Assembly: GCA_965657215.1 (NCBI GenBank)
Contig: CBFHNR010000010.1
Span: forward strand, 1 to 64,000
Length of the DNA: 64,000 nucleotides
Direction of reading: 5' to 3'
Source of the DNA: JAHEJA01 sp965657215
GTDB taxonomy: Bacteria; Pseudomonadota; Alphaproteobacteria; Rhodobacterales; Rhodobacteraceae
Shown: positions 50,803-58,698 of the stretch, piece by piece
Numbering within the stretch: the first letter of the stretch is position 1
Layout of the letters: the number at the start of each line of letters is the position of its first letter
Notes under the pieces: model-generated
Databases searched by the model: none
Seen by the model: only the letters and a program-made list of their open reading frames with translations
What the model was told of the DNA's origin: nothing
Translations under genes and position numbers: made by a program

Positions 50803-51249
50803 ATGCCGACACATTCTGAAACCCGTCACTTGCCTTATACGGCGCAGCAAATGTACGATTTGGTTGCAGATGTCGGGCAATATCCACAATTCTTGCCATG
50901 GTGTTCCGCAGCGCGCGTGCGATCTGTTGTTCCGACAGGTGAGAGCGAGGTTATGGCTGCGGATTTGGTCATAAGCTTTAAAGTATTCCGAGAACGATTT
51001 GGAAGCCGCGTTGTTTTGTGGCCCGCGGATAAAAAAATCGAAACGGAATATTTGGATGGCCCCTTTAAATATATGGTCTCACATTGGGAATTTGTGGATA
51101 CTGATAGTGGGTGTGATGTCAGCTTTTTCGTGGATTTCGAATTTAAGAATGCTGTGTTGCAAGGGATTATCGGCCTTGTCTTTAACGAAGCGATGCAGCG
51201 CATTGTACGTGCATTTGAGGCGCGTGCCGCGGATTTATACGCCTCTTAA
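50803..51249 (+). CDS. RatA/COQ10-family START-domain protein
   Basis: A 148-residue START-like domain protein: THSETRHLPYTAQQMYDLVADVGQYPQFLPWCSAARV at the N terminus is the family signature. Homologues act as Coq10 (coenzyme Q chaperone) or are called RatA, a proposed ribosome-association toxin in E. coli; in alphaproteobacteria without the partner gene ratB the Coq10 role is more likely. I use the ATG at 50803 to match the family start; a longer form from 50773 has no better ribosome site. Confidence 0.85.
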   Translation: MPTHSETRHLPYTAQQMYDLVADVGQYPQFLPWCSAARVRSVVPTGESEVMAADLVISFKVFRERFGSRVVLWPADKKIETEYLDGPFKYMVSHWEFVDTDSGCDVSFFVDFEFKNAVLQGIIGLVFNEAMQRIVRAFEARAADLYAS

Positions 51250-51265
51250 ACCTCAGATGTAAGAA

Positions 51266-51283
51266 ATTCAACTTGAGTTGAAT
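51266..51283 (+). promoter_or_regulatory. inverted repeat upstream of the Asp/His-rich gene
   Basis: ATTCAAC-TTGA-GTTGAAT, two 7-bp arms with a 4-nt centre, 51 nt before the start of the Asp/His-rich peptide gene. Position fits an operator; the factor is unknown. Confidence 0.4.
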
Positions 51284-51333
51284 GGAGTGAGGTCTGTCGT
51301 TATCCTAGCTTTATTGCGAAAAGGAGAATTCAG

Positions 51334-51558
51334 ATGTTGAGCACTGTTTTAATGTTATTGGCGGGCGTCGCCGTTTTGGGATTTGCTGATTTTGCAAGCG
51401 CGGATGAAAACGATCATGATGAATATGAGGATGGCTATGACCATGACGATGATCATGACGACAGTGACGGGTATCACGATGATGATCATGACGACGATTA
51501 TCAGGAAGATGATGATGACCACCACGACCATTCTGTGAACTCTGGTCTGAGCTCATAA
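51334..51558 (+). CDS. small secreted Asp/His-rich protein
   Basis: A 74-residue protein: a signal peptide (MLSTVLMLLAGVAVLGFADFASA, cut near residue 23), then a mature part made almost only of Asp and His with a few Glu and Tyr (units such as DHDDDHDDSDGYHDDDHDDD). This composition binds divalent metals or Ca2+ with low specificity. GGAG ribosome site. An inverted repeat lies upstream and a bidirectional terminator downstream. I cannot assign a family. Low complexity makes homology hard to judge, but codons and the ribosome site support a real gene. Confidence 0.7.
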   Translation: MLSTVLMLLAGVAVLGFADFASADENDHDEYEDGYDHDDDHDDSDGYHDDDHDDDYQEDDDDHHDHSVNSGLSS

Positions 51559-51590
51559 AAAAAGGCTCCCAAATTTGGGAGCCTTTTATC
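51557..51590. terminator. bidirectional terminator
   Basis: GGCTCCCAAA/TTTGGGAGCC is a perfect 10-bp stem (51564-51583) with A-run before and T-run after, so it works on both strands: for the Asp/His-rich gene (plus) and amt (minus). Confidence 0.85.
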
Positions 51591-51606
51591 GTTCATTGGG
51601 TCTGTC

Positions 51607-52788
51607 TTATGAGGACATGTCGTAGGCACGTTCGCCATGGACCGTAAGGTCGAGACCGTTTGTTTCGGTTTCTGCATCGACGCGAAGCGGTGTGATGGCT
51701 CCGACGACTTTGATCAGAATGATCGTGACAACTGTTGTAAAGACACCAACGATCACCAAGGCACCCAATTGTGCCGCCCAAGCGCCAAGGCCGAAGGCTG
51801 CGATCATGAGTGTCCCAAAGATACCGCCAACACCGTGAACCGCAAAGACGTCCAATGTGTCGTCGATGTTGAACTTGTTGCGCACAAGGTTAACCGCTTC
51901 TTGGCATAGAATACCCGCGACCGCACCGATTATGAGCGCTTCTATTGGGCCAACAAATCCAGAGGCAGGAGTGATTGAGGCAAGGCCTGCAATTGTACCT
52001 GTGACGATGCCGACCAAAGAGGCTTTGCCATATTTGAATTTTTCCCAAAGCGCCCAAGTCACAGAGGCCGTAGCTGCGGAAATATGTGTGACCGTGATCG
52101 CCATTGCCGCGCCACCGTCAGCTGCTAGCTGAGAGCCTCCGTTAAAGCCGAACCAACCGACCCAAAGCATTGAGGCACCGATCATCACATATCCAGGATT
52201 ATGCGGAGGCGTTGTGCGGTTTTTGCGTGGTCCAAGGAAAACGGCAAGGATCAAGGCCGCAAGACCAGCTGTTTCGTGAACCACGATACCACCTGCAAAG
52301 TCTTTGGTGCCAACATCGCCAAAAATGCCGCCGTCTGCCATCATGCCGCCACCCCAGATCCAGTGGACGACAGGTGCGTAACAGAGCAACATCCACAGGC
52401 TCGAGAAGAGAACCACAAAGCCAAAGCCGACGCGTTCAACATACGCACCAACAATCAACGCTGGCGTGATGATGGCGAATGTCATTTGGAAGGCAAAGAA
52501 TAGGATTTCAGGCAATGTGCCTGAGAGTGTATCTGCATCGATGCCGTTGAGGAACATTTTGTCCAAGCCACCCCAGTAGCCTGATGTGCCAGAGCCAAAG
52601 GCGATGGAATAGCCAAACGCTAACCAAAGTATGCTCATCACGCAAGCGATGGCGTAACATTGCATAAATACACTAAGTACATTGCGTGCGCGAACAAGGC
52701 CGCCGTAAAATAGGGCCAATCCAGGAAGGGTCATGAACAGCACCAATGCTGTTGCGACCATAATCCATGCAGTATCTGCTGCGTTCAT
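51607..52788 (-). CDS. amt: ammonium transporter
   Basis: A 393-residue Amt/Mep channel with about eleven membrane helices. The twin-His pore is visible in GGIVVHETAGLAAL (His near 169) and VFAVHGVGGIFGTL (near 318). It has no separate signal peptide and no glnK gene next to it, unlike the usual glnK-amtB pair, so PII control must come from elsewhere. Cytosolic tail VDAETETNGLDLTVHGERAYDMSS. The NtrBC genes lie 3-6 kb away and may control it; no NtrC site was identified in the 136-nt upstream gap. Confidence 0.94.
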   Translation of the reverse strand: MNAADTAWIMVATALVLFMTLPGLALFYGGLVRARNVLSVFMQCYAIACVMSILWLAFGYSIAFGSGTSGYWGGLDKMFLNGIDADTLSGTLPEILFFAFQMTFAIITPALIVGAYVERVGFGFVVLFSSLWMLLCYAPVVHWIWGGGMMADGGIFGDVGTKDFAGGIVVHETAGLAALILAVFLGPRKNRTTPPHNPGYVMIGASMLWVGWFGFNGGSQLAADGGAAMAITVTHISAATASVTWALWEKFKYGKASLVGIVTGTIAGLASITPASGFVGPIEALIIGAVAGILCQEAVNLVRNKFNIDDTLDVFAVHGVGGIFGTLMIAAFGLGAWAAQLGALVIVGVFTTVVTIILIKVVGAITPLRVDAETETNGLDLTVHGERAYDMSS

Positions 52789-52897
52789 TGTGTGTCATCC
52801 TCTATGATATGTTTGGATCGTCTATGACGACAAAGAGGCGAAAAACAAAGTGATCGCTTAATAATGAGGCGGTGTGATTTTAACGGAAACGCGGTTT

Positions 52898-52946
52898 TGC
52901 AAAAAATATCTGCACAAATTATGATCATCGCTCAAATTTTGTGCAG
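52898..52946 (-). terminator. terminator of the ispD-ispF-pgpA-pncC operon
   Basis: On the minus strand CTGCACAAAATT (complement of 52935-52946) pairs with AATTTGTGCAG (complement of 52910-52920), followed by a T-rich tract (complement of 52901-52908). It overlaps the last codons of pncC. Confidence 0.7.
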
Positions 52947-53419
52947 ATTAATAATTGGGTGACGGACGACTGGAGGAGGGATAGGGCGTGCTCAACGGCG
53001 GATTGACGCACGCCATCGCGGCCCAATGCGCCAAATTCAATCGTCTCGGTAAATGTTGTCGTCGCCGTTGCCAGACCAAAACAGACACGCCCTTCGGGTT
53101 TGTGATCAGAACCACCTGGTCCTGCGATCCCTGTAACCGAAATTGCTATGTTTGCATTAGAGTGGCGAAGTGCGCCCATTGCCATTTCTTGGGCAACTTC
53201 TTCTGATACGGCGCCATGATCCGCGAGCGTTTGCTCTTGAACGCCTAGCATTTGCTGTTTGGCGTCATTGGAATAGGTGACAAAGCCACGATCAAACATC
53301 ACAGACGATCCAGCAATATCCGTAATGGCCGCTGCAATCAGGCCGCCTGTACAGCTTTCTGCCGTTGCGAGGATGATCTTGTGCGCGCGGCAATAGGTAA
53401 CGAGGTCTTCAACGTTCAT
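52925..53419 (-). CDS. pncC: nicotinamide-nucleotide amidase (CinA C-terminal domain)
   Basis: Deamidates NMN to nicotinate mononucleotide in NAD salvage. The 164-residue stand-alone CinA domain has TAESCTGGLIAAAITDIAGSS with the catalytic Ser/Thr region, FVTYSN, and VTGIAGPGGSDHKPEGRVCFG. The ATG overlaps the pgpA stop (ATGA). Last gene of the operon. Confidence 0.94.
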   Translation of the reverse strand: MNVEDLVTYCRAHKIILATAESCTGGLIAAAITDIAGSSVMFDRGFVTYSNDAKQQMLGVQEQTLADHGAVSEEVAQEMAMGALRHSNANIAISVTGIAGPGGSDHKPEGRVCFGLATATTTFTETIEFGALGRDGVRQSAVEHALSLLQSSVTQLLICTKFER

Positions 53420-53907
53420 CCCATTAGGACCCCATGAGCTAGGGCTGCAACGGCGATGGTGCCGATGGCGGCAAAGATGCCAGCGTAGATGTCATCCAAC
53501 ATAACGCCAAGCGCGTCGCCACGGCGATCCGCATGACCGATGATCCAAGGTTTGGTGATATCAAAGAGGCGAAATAGGACAAAACTTGCGATCCAGCCCG
53601 GCCAAAGCGCAGTGACGGATACGCCCATCATGCTTGCACCATAAAACACAGGCAAAAGCGCGATCCATTGGCCTGCGACCTCGTCTATGACGATTTCAGA
53701 GGGATCGTGATCCTCTTGTCCCTTGGTTTCAGCGATCGTTGCCCACCAGCCCAAGCCAAAGGCGGAAATGATGCCAATGAGGATGGCCCAAAGCCCGCCC
53801 ACGGAATAAAGAAGCCAACCGACAGGAAGGGCGGCGAGGGAACCCCATGTTCCAGGCGCAGGGCGCAAATAGCCCACATAAAAAAATGTCGCGATCAATC
53901 GGGTCAT
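53416..53907 (-). CDS. pgpA: phosphatidylglycerophosphatase A
   Basis: Dephosphorylates phosphatidylglycerol phosphate in phospholipid synthesis. A 163-residue inner-membrane protein with about four helices and the PgpA motif blocks RPAPGTWGSLAALP, DPSEIVIDEVAGQWIAL and GHADRRGDALGVMLDDIYAG. ATGA overlaps with ispF upstream and pncC downstream. Confidence 0.94.
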   Translation of the reverse strand: MTRLIATFFYVGYLRPAPGTWGSLAALPVGWLLYSVGGLWAILIGIISAFGLGWWATIAETKGQEDHDPSEIVIDEVAGQWIALLPVFYGASMMGVSVTALWPGWIASFVLFRLFDITKPWIIGHADRRGDALGVMLDDIYAGIFAAIGTIAVAALAHGVLMG

Positions 53908-54383
53908 GACGCCACCAAAGCGGCCGTTGCAATCGAGGCAATGCCTTCTTCCCGACCAGTAAAGCCCAAACGTTCGCTTGTTGTTGCTTTGACGCTGATG
54001 CGAGAGACCTCCATATCCATAATGCTGGCAAGCTGTGATTGCATGGCCTCAGCATGGGGGCCGATTTTTGGGCGTTCGCAAATGATCGTGCAGTCAATGT
54101 TGGAGATGTTAAACCCTCGTTCACGCACCAACTGGACCGCGTGTTTCAGGAAAATATCACTGGCTGCCCCCTTCCACTGTGGATCAGAGGGGGGGAAGTG
54201 GCGGCCAATGTCGCCCTCAGCCAAGGCTCCATAGAGTGCGTCGGTGATGGCGTGCATGGCGACATCGGCATCTGAATGCCCCTTGAGTTTGGCTGAATGG
54301 GGAATACGGACCCCACAGAGGATCACGTGATCCCCATCTTCAAATGCATGGACGTCATATCCATTTCCAAGGCGGATATCCAT
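53904..54383 (-). CDS. ispF: 2-C-methyl-D-erythritol 2,4-cyclodiphosphate synthase
   Basis: Fifth step of the MEP isoprenoid pathway. The 159-residue protein has the metal-binding GYDVHAFEDGD, the HSDADVAMHAITDALYGALAEGDIGRHFPPSD block, and KATTSERLGFTGREEGIA. Its ATG overlaps the ispD stop by 1 nt. In many alphaproteobacteria IspD and IspF are fused; here they are separate but coupled. Confidence 0.96.
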   Translation of the reverse strand: MDIRLGNGYDVHAFEDGDHVILCGVRIPHSAKLKGHSDADVAMHAITDALYGALAEGDIGRHFPPSDPQWKGAASDIFLKHAVQLVRERGFNISNIDCTIICERPKIGPHAEAMQSQLASIMDMEVSRISVKATTSERLGFTGREEGIASIATAALVAS

Positions 54384-55033
54384 TATCTATTCCTCAATAT
54401 ACGGTCCGCGCGAGCAAAATCTTGCGGAGTTGTGATTTTCAAATTGTCTTCTGAGCCGAGTGTGATGGCAACATCGAGCCCAAACCTGCGCGCGATTTCT
54501 ACATCATCGGATGCAGTTTCCCTATTTTTTTCATGAGCTTCAAGGATTTTATTAAATTTAAATCCTTGGGGCGTTTGCGCGCGAAAGAGCGTGCTGCGAT
54601 CCTGAACACCTGTGACCAAACCCTCGCTCCCATGCCAAAGCGCATCTGTCACAGCAAGCGCGGGAGCGGCGGCGTCATGGGCATTCAGCGCGCTAAGAAC
54701 GCCATCTATCACAAAGGCCTCTACTGTCGCGCGGGCGGCGTCATGGATCAGAACCAAGTCCGGGGATTTGACGGAAATCGCCTTAAGCCCATTTTTGACC
54801 GAGTCATTGCGATTTTCTCCGCCGAGACAGGTCATCACGGAGGGAGTGTTGAGCAAGTCAATGTCATCAGGGTGAAGAACGACGCAAATATCATCTATCT
54901 TTGGATGCGCTTGAAAGGCCTCGATGGTCCAATCTAACACTCGTTTCCCACAGAGCATTTGCCATTGTTTTGGAACGTCCCCACCTGCACGGGTGCCACG
55001 ACCTGCAGCAACGATAATGGCGATGGTTGTCAT
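54383..55033 (-). CDS. ispD: 2-C-methyl-D-erythritol 4-phosphate cytidylyltransferase
   Basis: Third step of the MEP pathway, making CDP-methylerythritol. The 216-residue nucleotidyltransferase has VAAGRGTRAGGDVPKQW, LIHDAARATVE, RAQTPQGFKFNKIL and TASDDVEIARRFG. First gene of the ispD-ispF-pgpA-pncC operon, divergent from dusB; 167 nt of intergenic sequence in which I see no clear operator. Confidence 0.95.
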   Translation of the reverse strand: MTTIAIIVAAGRGTRAGGDVPKQWQMLCGKRVLDWTIEAFQAHPKIDDICVVLHPDDIDLLNTPSVMTCLGGENRNDSVKNGLKAISVKSPDLVLIHDAARATVEAFVIDGVLSALNAHDAAAPALAVTDALWHGSEGLVTGVQDRSTLFRAQTPQGFKFNKILEAHEKNRETASDDVEIARRFGLDVAITLGSEDNLKITTPQDFARADRILRNR

Positions 55034-55200
55034 GGCGATGCTCTCCTTTGCTTCTGTTTACGCAACTGCCTTTAGTTTCGCAATGCAGAAGAGTGTGATT
55101 AAATTTTGTGCAAATTTACTAAATTGAGTATAAATTCATCAAGCTGTACTTGCGCCAGAAAAGGTAGCTCGATAGTTTTATAGAAAAATCGGAGCTTCCT

Positions 55201-56178
55201 TTGTCGATCACCTTGGGATCATATCACCTCAAACCGCCAATATTCTTGGCGCCTCTCGCAGGGATAACGGATTTGCCGTTTCGCAATTTGGTGTCCCGTT
55301 TTGGCGCGGGCCTCGTTGTGAGCGAAATGATCGCAAGCCAAGAAATGATCCAAGCCAAACCAGGGGTGCGCGAAAAGGCTGAGCTGGGCTTTGGGATTGA
55401 GAATACATCGGTTCAAATTGCAGGTCGAGATGCCTATTGGATGTCAGAAGCGGCCAAAGTGGTCGCGGACAATGGCGCGCGCTTTATTGATATCAACATG
55501 GGCTGTCCTGCGAAAAAGGTGGTGAATGGTTATTCAGGCTCTGCGCTGTTGCAAGATCTCGATCACGCGCTGACGTTGATTGAGGCGGTTGTGGCGGCGG
55601 TTGATATACCTGTGACGCTCAAAACCCGACTGGGATGGGATGAGAGGTTGATGAATGCGCCTGACTTGGCGGTGCGTGCGGAACGAGCAGGCATACAAAT
55701 GCTGACCATTCATGGGCGCACAAGATGTCAGTTTTACAAAGGGCATGCAGACTGGGCCGCTATTTCAAACGTAAAACAGGCTGTCGATATTCCTGTGATT
55801 GCCAATGGCGACATCGTTGATGGAAGCAGCGCACGCGAGGCTCTGCGCCTAAGTGGGGCCAATGGCATTATGGTTGGTCGGGGTGCACAGGGGCGACCAT
55901 GGCTATTGGCGCAACTCGCGCATGAGCTCTATGGATTGCCAGCTGTTCCTATTCCACAAGGGGTGGCTTTCGCGGATATGGTCGTGGAACATTATGAAGC
56001 AATGCTTGGGTTTTATGGGGTGGAGCTTGGATCGCGCGTCGCGCGGAAGCATTTAGGATGGTATATGGATTACGCCCAAACCTCGACATCGCTCAGGCGT
56101 CAAATCCTCACGGAAAAACAAACGGATAAGGTGATCGCACTTTTGCCTGATGCCCTATTGGAAAGCGAGGCGGCATGA
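55201..56178 (+). CDS. dusB: tRNA-dihydrouridine synthase B
   Basis: FMN enzyme that reduces uridines in tRNA; formerly nifR3 in Rhodobacter because it leads the ntrBC operon. The 325-residue protein has FLAPLAGITDLPFRNL, DINMGCPAKKVVNGYSGSALL with the catalytic Cys, HGRTRCQFYKG, and IMVGRGAQGRPWL. TTG start with GGAG 6 nt before it. The stop overlaps the ntrB start (ATGA), so ntrB translation is coupled to dusB. Confidence 0.96.
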   Translation: MSITLGSYHLKPPIFLAPLAGITDLPFRNLVSRFGAGLVVSEMIASQEMIQAKPGVREKAELGFGIENTSVQIAGRDAYWMSEAAKVVADNGARFIDINMGCPAKKVVNGYSGSALLQDLDHALTLIEAVVAAVDIPVTLKTRLGWDERLMNAPDLAVRAERAGIQMLTIHGRTRCQFYKGHADWAAISNVKQAVDIPVIANGDIVDGSSAREALRLSGANGIMVGRGAQGRPWLLAQLAHELYGLPAVPIPQGVAFADMVVEHYEAMLGFYGVELGSRVARKHLGWYMDYAQTSTSLRRQILTEKQTDKVIALLPDALLESEAA

Positions 56179-57251
56179 CGGATGACATGTTAAGAGCACT
56201 TTGGGGATCGCTCCCAACGCCTGCGGTTCTTTTGGACGAACAAGATCGGATCAAGAATATTAACTCGGCGGCTGAGGGGTTCTTTAATTCCTCGATACGT
56301 GGGCTTTTGGACACGCCAATCTGGGACAAGCTTGCCGTTGATGCGCCTTTAGAAGAAAGCTTTCTAAGATCGCGCCTCTCAGGAACGCCTCTTTTTGTTA
56401 ATGATGTGGATGTGGGAACAGGAGAACGCGCACCGCTTCAGTGCAATTTGAAGTTCGCGCCTGTAACGGGGCATCCTGGCTATATGATCCTCTTGATTGC
56501 GCCGCGCGAATTGGCAGGTCGTATGAACCAAAGCCAATCTGTTAAGGCGGCGGCAAAATCCGCAATCGGTATGGCGGAAATGCTGGCGCATGAGATTAAA
56601 AACCCCTTGGCGGGAATCACGGGGGCGGCGCAGCTTTTGTCCATGAACCTTGAGCCTGAGGATCAAGAGTTGACCGATTTGATCGTCGCGGAAACGCGTC
56701 GCATTGTGAAGCTGCTGGAACAGGTTGATCAATTTGGTAATCTTACGACGCCGCAGTGCCGTCCAGTGAATATTCATGATGTCTTGCACCGCGCAATGCG
56801 GTCTGCACAGCTTGGGTTTGGGGCGCATATGACAATCCGCGAAGAATATGATCCCTCTTTGCCAGATGTGTTTGGCGATAGTGATCAATTGCTCCAAGTG
56901 GTGATGAACCTCATCAAAAACGCGTCTGAAGCGGCCTCCAAGGATGGGGGCGTTATTCGGCTTCGGACCTTTTATGAACATAGTTTTCGCCTACGTCGCT
57001 CTGATGGGGCAGGGCAGGCCTTGCCGCTACAGGTGGAAATTTGGGACGATGGTCCTGGGCTTCCAGCGGAAATTAAATCTGATGTGTTCGAACCCTTTGT
57101 GTCGGGACGTGAAAACGGAACTGGATTGGGGTTGGCTTTGGCGAGCAAAATTATCTTGGAACATAATGGCTGGATCACAGTTGACTCGGTGCCGGGGCGC
57201 ACTGTGTTCCGCATCTCGCTTCCGACTGTTCCAAAAGCCGCAAGAGAATAA
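56175..57251 (+). CDS. ntrB: nitrogen sensor kinase NtrB
   Basis: A 358-residue cytosolic two-component kinase that answers the PII/glutamine signal and phosphorylates NtrC. PAS domain at residues about 10-110, phospho-His H139 in MLAHEIKNPLAGITGAAQLL, and ATPase motifs LMNLIKNASEAA-type (VVMNLIKNASEA), DDGPGLP and GTGLGLALAS. Overlaps dusB by 4 nt; ntrC follows after 11 nt. Confidence 0.95.
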   Translation: MTDDMLRALWGSLPTPAVLLDEQDRIKNINSAAEGFFNSSIRGLLDTPIWDKLAVDAPLEESFLRSRLSGTPLFVNDVDVGTGERAPLQCNLKFAPVTGHPGYMILLIAPRELAGRMNQSQSVKAAAKSAIGMAEMLAHEIKNPLAGITGAAQLLSMNLEPEDQELTDLIVAETRRIVKLLEQVDQFGNLTTPQCRPVNIHDVLHRAMRSAQLGFGAHMTIREEYDPSLPDVFGDSDQLLQVVMNLIKNASEAASKDGGVIRLRTFYEHSFRLRRSDGAGQALPLQVEIWDDGPGLPAEIKSDVFEPFVSGRENGTGLGLALASKIILEHNGWITVDSVPGRTVFRISLPTVPKAARE

Positions 57252-57262
57252 GGAGTTAAACG

Positions 57263-58636
57263 ATGGATGGTACAGTATTGGTCGCAGATGACGACCGCAC
57301 AATCCGAACGGTTTTAACCCAAGCCCTGACGCGCGCAGGCTGTCGTGTGCATGCAACCTCAAGCTTGACCACCTTGATGCGCTGGGTCGCTGAAGGAAAG
57401 GGCGATGCCATCATCACAGATGTCATGATGCCAGACGGGAACGGCCTTGAGATGTTACCAAAGATACATCAAGACCGCCCCGATATGCCGGTCATTGTGA
57501 TTTCAGCGCAAAATAACATTATGACGGCTATTCAGGCGACCGAGGCCAAAGCCTTTGACTATTTGCCCAAGCCCTTTGATTTGCCTGATTTGATGAAACG
57601 CACATCCAAAGCGCTTGATTTCAGTCGCTCGGCAGGGCGGACACGCTCAGATACGGGTGCGGCTCAGCAAATGGATGATGGTTTGCCGTTGATCGGTGAA
57701 ACGGCGGTGATGCAATCGCTTTATCGGGTGACTGCAGGATTGATGAACGCGGATTTGCCCGTTTTGATTTCAGGGGAATCTGGGACAGGTAAATCCCTAA
57801 TTGCCAAAGTTCTTCATGATTTTTCCGATCGCCGAAATTTACCCTTTGTGAATGTCAAACCCTCGGATCTTGAGGATATCGACGGACCTGCCCGTGTATT
57901 GTCGCGCGCCAAAGGGGGGACAGTCGTTTTCGAAGAGGTCACAGATATTGCAGCGGATATACAGGGACGTATCGTGCGCATGATCGATGCGCCTATGGAC
58001 GCCAAACCGCGCTTTTTGGGCACAATGCAGGGCAATTTTAACGATGCGATAGATCAAGGCAAGTTGCGCAGCGATCTCTATTACCGGCTCGGGGGCGCAA
58101 CGATAGAAGTTCCCTCGTTGCGCGAGCGCATTGACGATATCCTGCTCTTGAGCGATCATTTTTTCGCAAAACTTGACGCAGATGTTGGTGTGACGCGCAC
58201 ATTGAGCGAAGAGGCGGGTGCCTTGTTCAAGAATTATAGCTGGCCAGGAAATGTGCGTCAGCTTGAGAATATCGTGAAACGCTTGGCTTTGACGGCGCGC
58301 GAACCACAGGTGTCTTTGGTCGAAGTCGAAGCCGCGCTAGGATCGCAACCTGCGATCAAGGATGTTATCCAACATGGAAGCGGCGATAAGCTGTCGTCGG
58401 ATGTTGAACGTCATTTGCGTCGTTATTTTGATCTGCATGGAAATATGCTCCCACCGCCCGGTGTCTATTCTCGAATTTTACGAGAAATCGAAGTTCCCTT
58501 GATTGAGATTGCATTGGATGCAACAGGCGGAAATCAGGCGAAATGTGCCGATTTATTGGGGATAAATCGCAATACTTTGCGTAAGAAGATTAACGAGCTT
58601 GACATTAGTGTTACCCGTCGTCGAAAACTGATGTAA
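57263..58636 (+). CDS. ntrC: nitrogen response regulator NtrC lacking the GAFTGA loop
   Basis: A 457-residue NtrC: receiver with D53 (ITDVMMPDG), AAA+ domain with Walker A GESGTGKS at 171-178, Walker B VVFEEV near 221-226, WPGNVRQLENI, and a C-terminal Fis-type helix-turn-helix (GNQAKCADLLGINRNTLRKKI). Between the Walker motifs the L1 loop is shortened; where enhancer proteins have GAFTGA there is only PSDLEDIDGPARVLSRAKGGT. Rhodobacter capsulatus NtrC has the same loss and activates sigma-70 promoters. So sigma-54 contact is not expected here. Confidence 0.95.
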   Translation: MDGTVLVADDDRTIRTVLTQALTRAGCRVHATSSLTTLMRWVAEGKGDAIITDVMMPDGNGLEMLPKIHQDRPDMPVIVISAQNNIMTAIQATEAKAFDYLPKPFDLPDLMKRTSKALDFSRSAGRTRSDTGAAQQMDDGLPLIGETAVMQSLYRVTAGLMNADLPVLISGESGTGKSLIAKVLHDFSDRRNLPFVNVKPSDLEDIDGPARVLSRAKGGTVVFEEVTDIAADIQGRIVRMIDAPMDAKPRFLGTMQGNFNDAIDQGKLRSDLYYRLGGATIEVPSLRERIDDILLLSDHFFAKLDADVGVTRTLSEEAGALFKNYSWPGNVRQLENIVKRLALTAREPQVSLVEVEAALGSQPAIKDVIQHGSGDKLSSDVERHLRRYFDLHGNMLPPPGVYSRILREIEVPLIEIALDATGGNQAKCADLLGINRNTLRKKINELDISVTRRRKLM

Positions 58637-58698
58637 TAGAGCAACAGACTATGGCTCTATTGTAACGCAGGCTTTGGACCAAACCAAAGCGGATCAGG

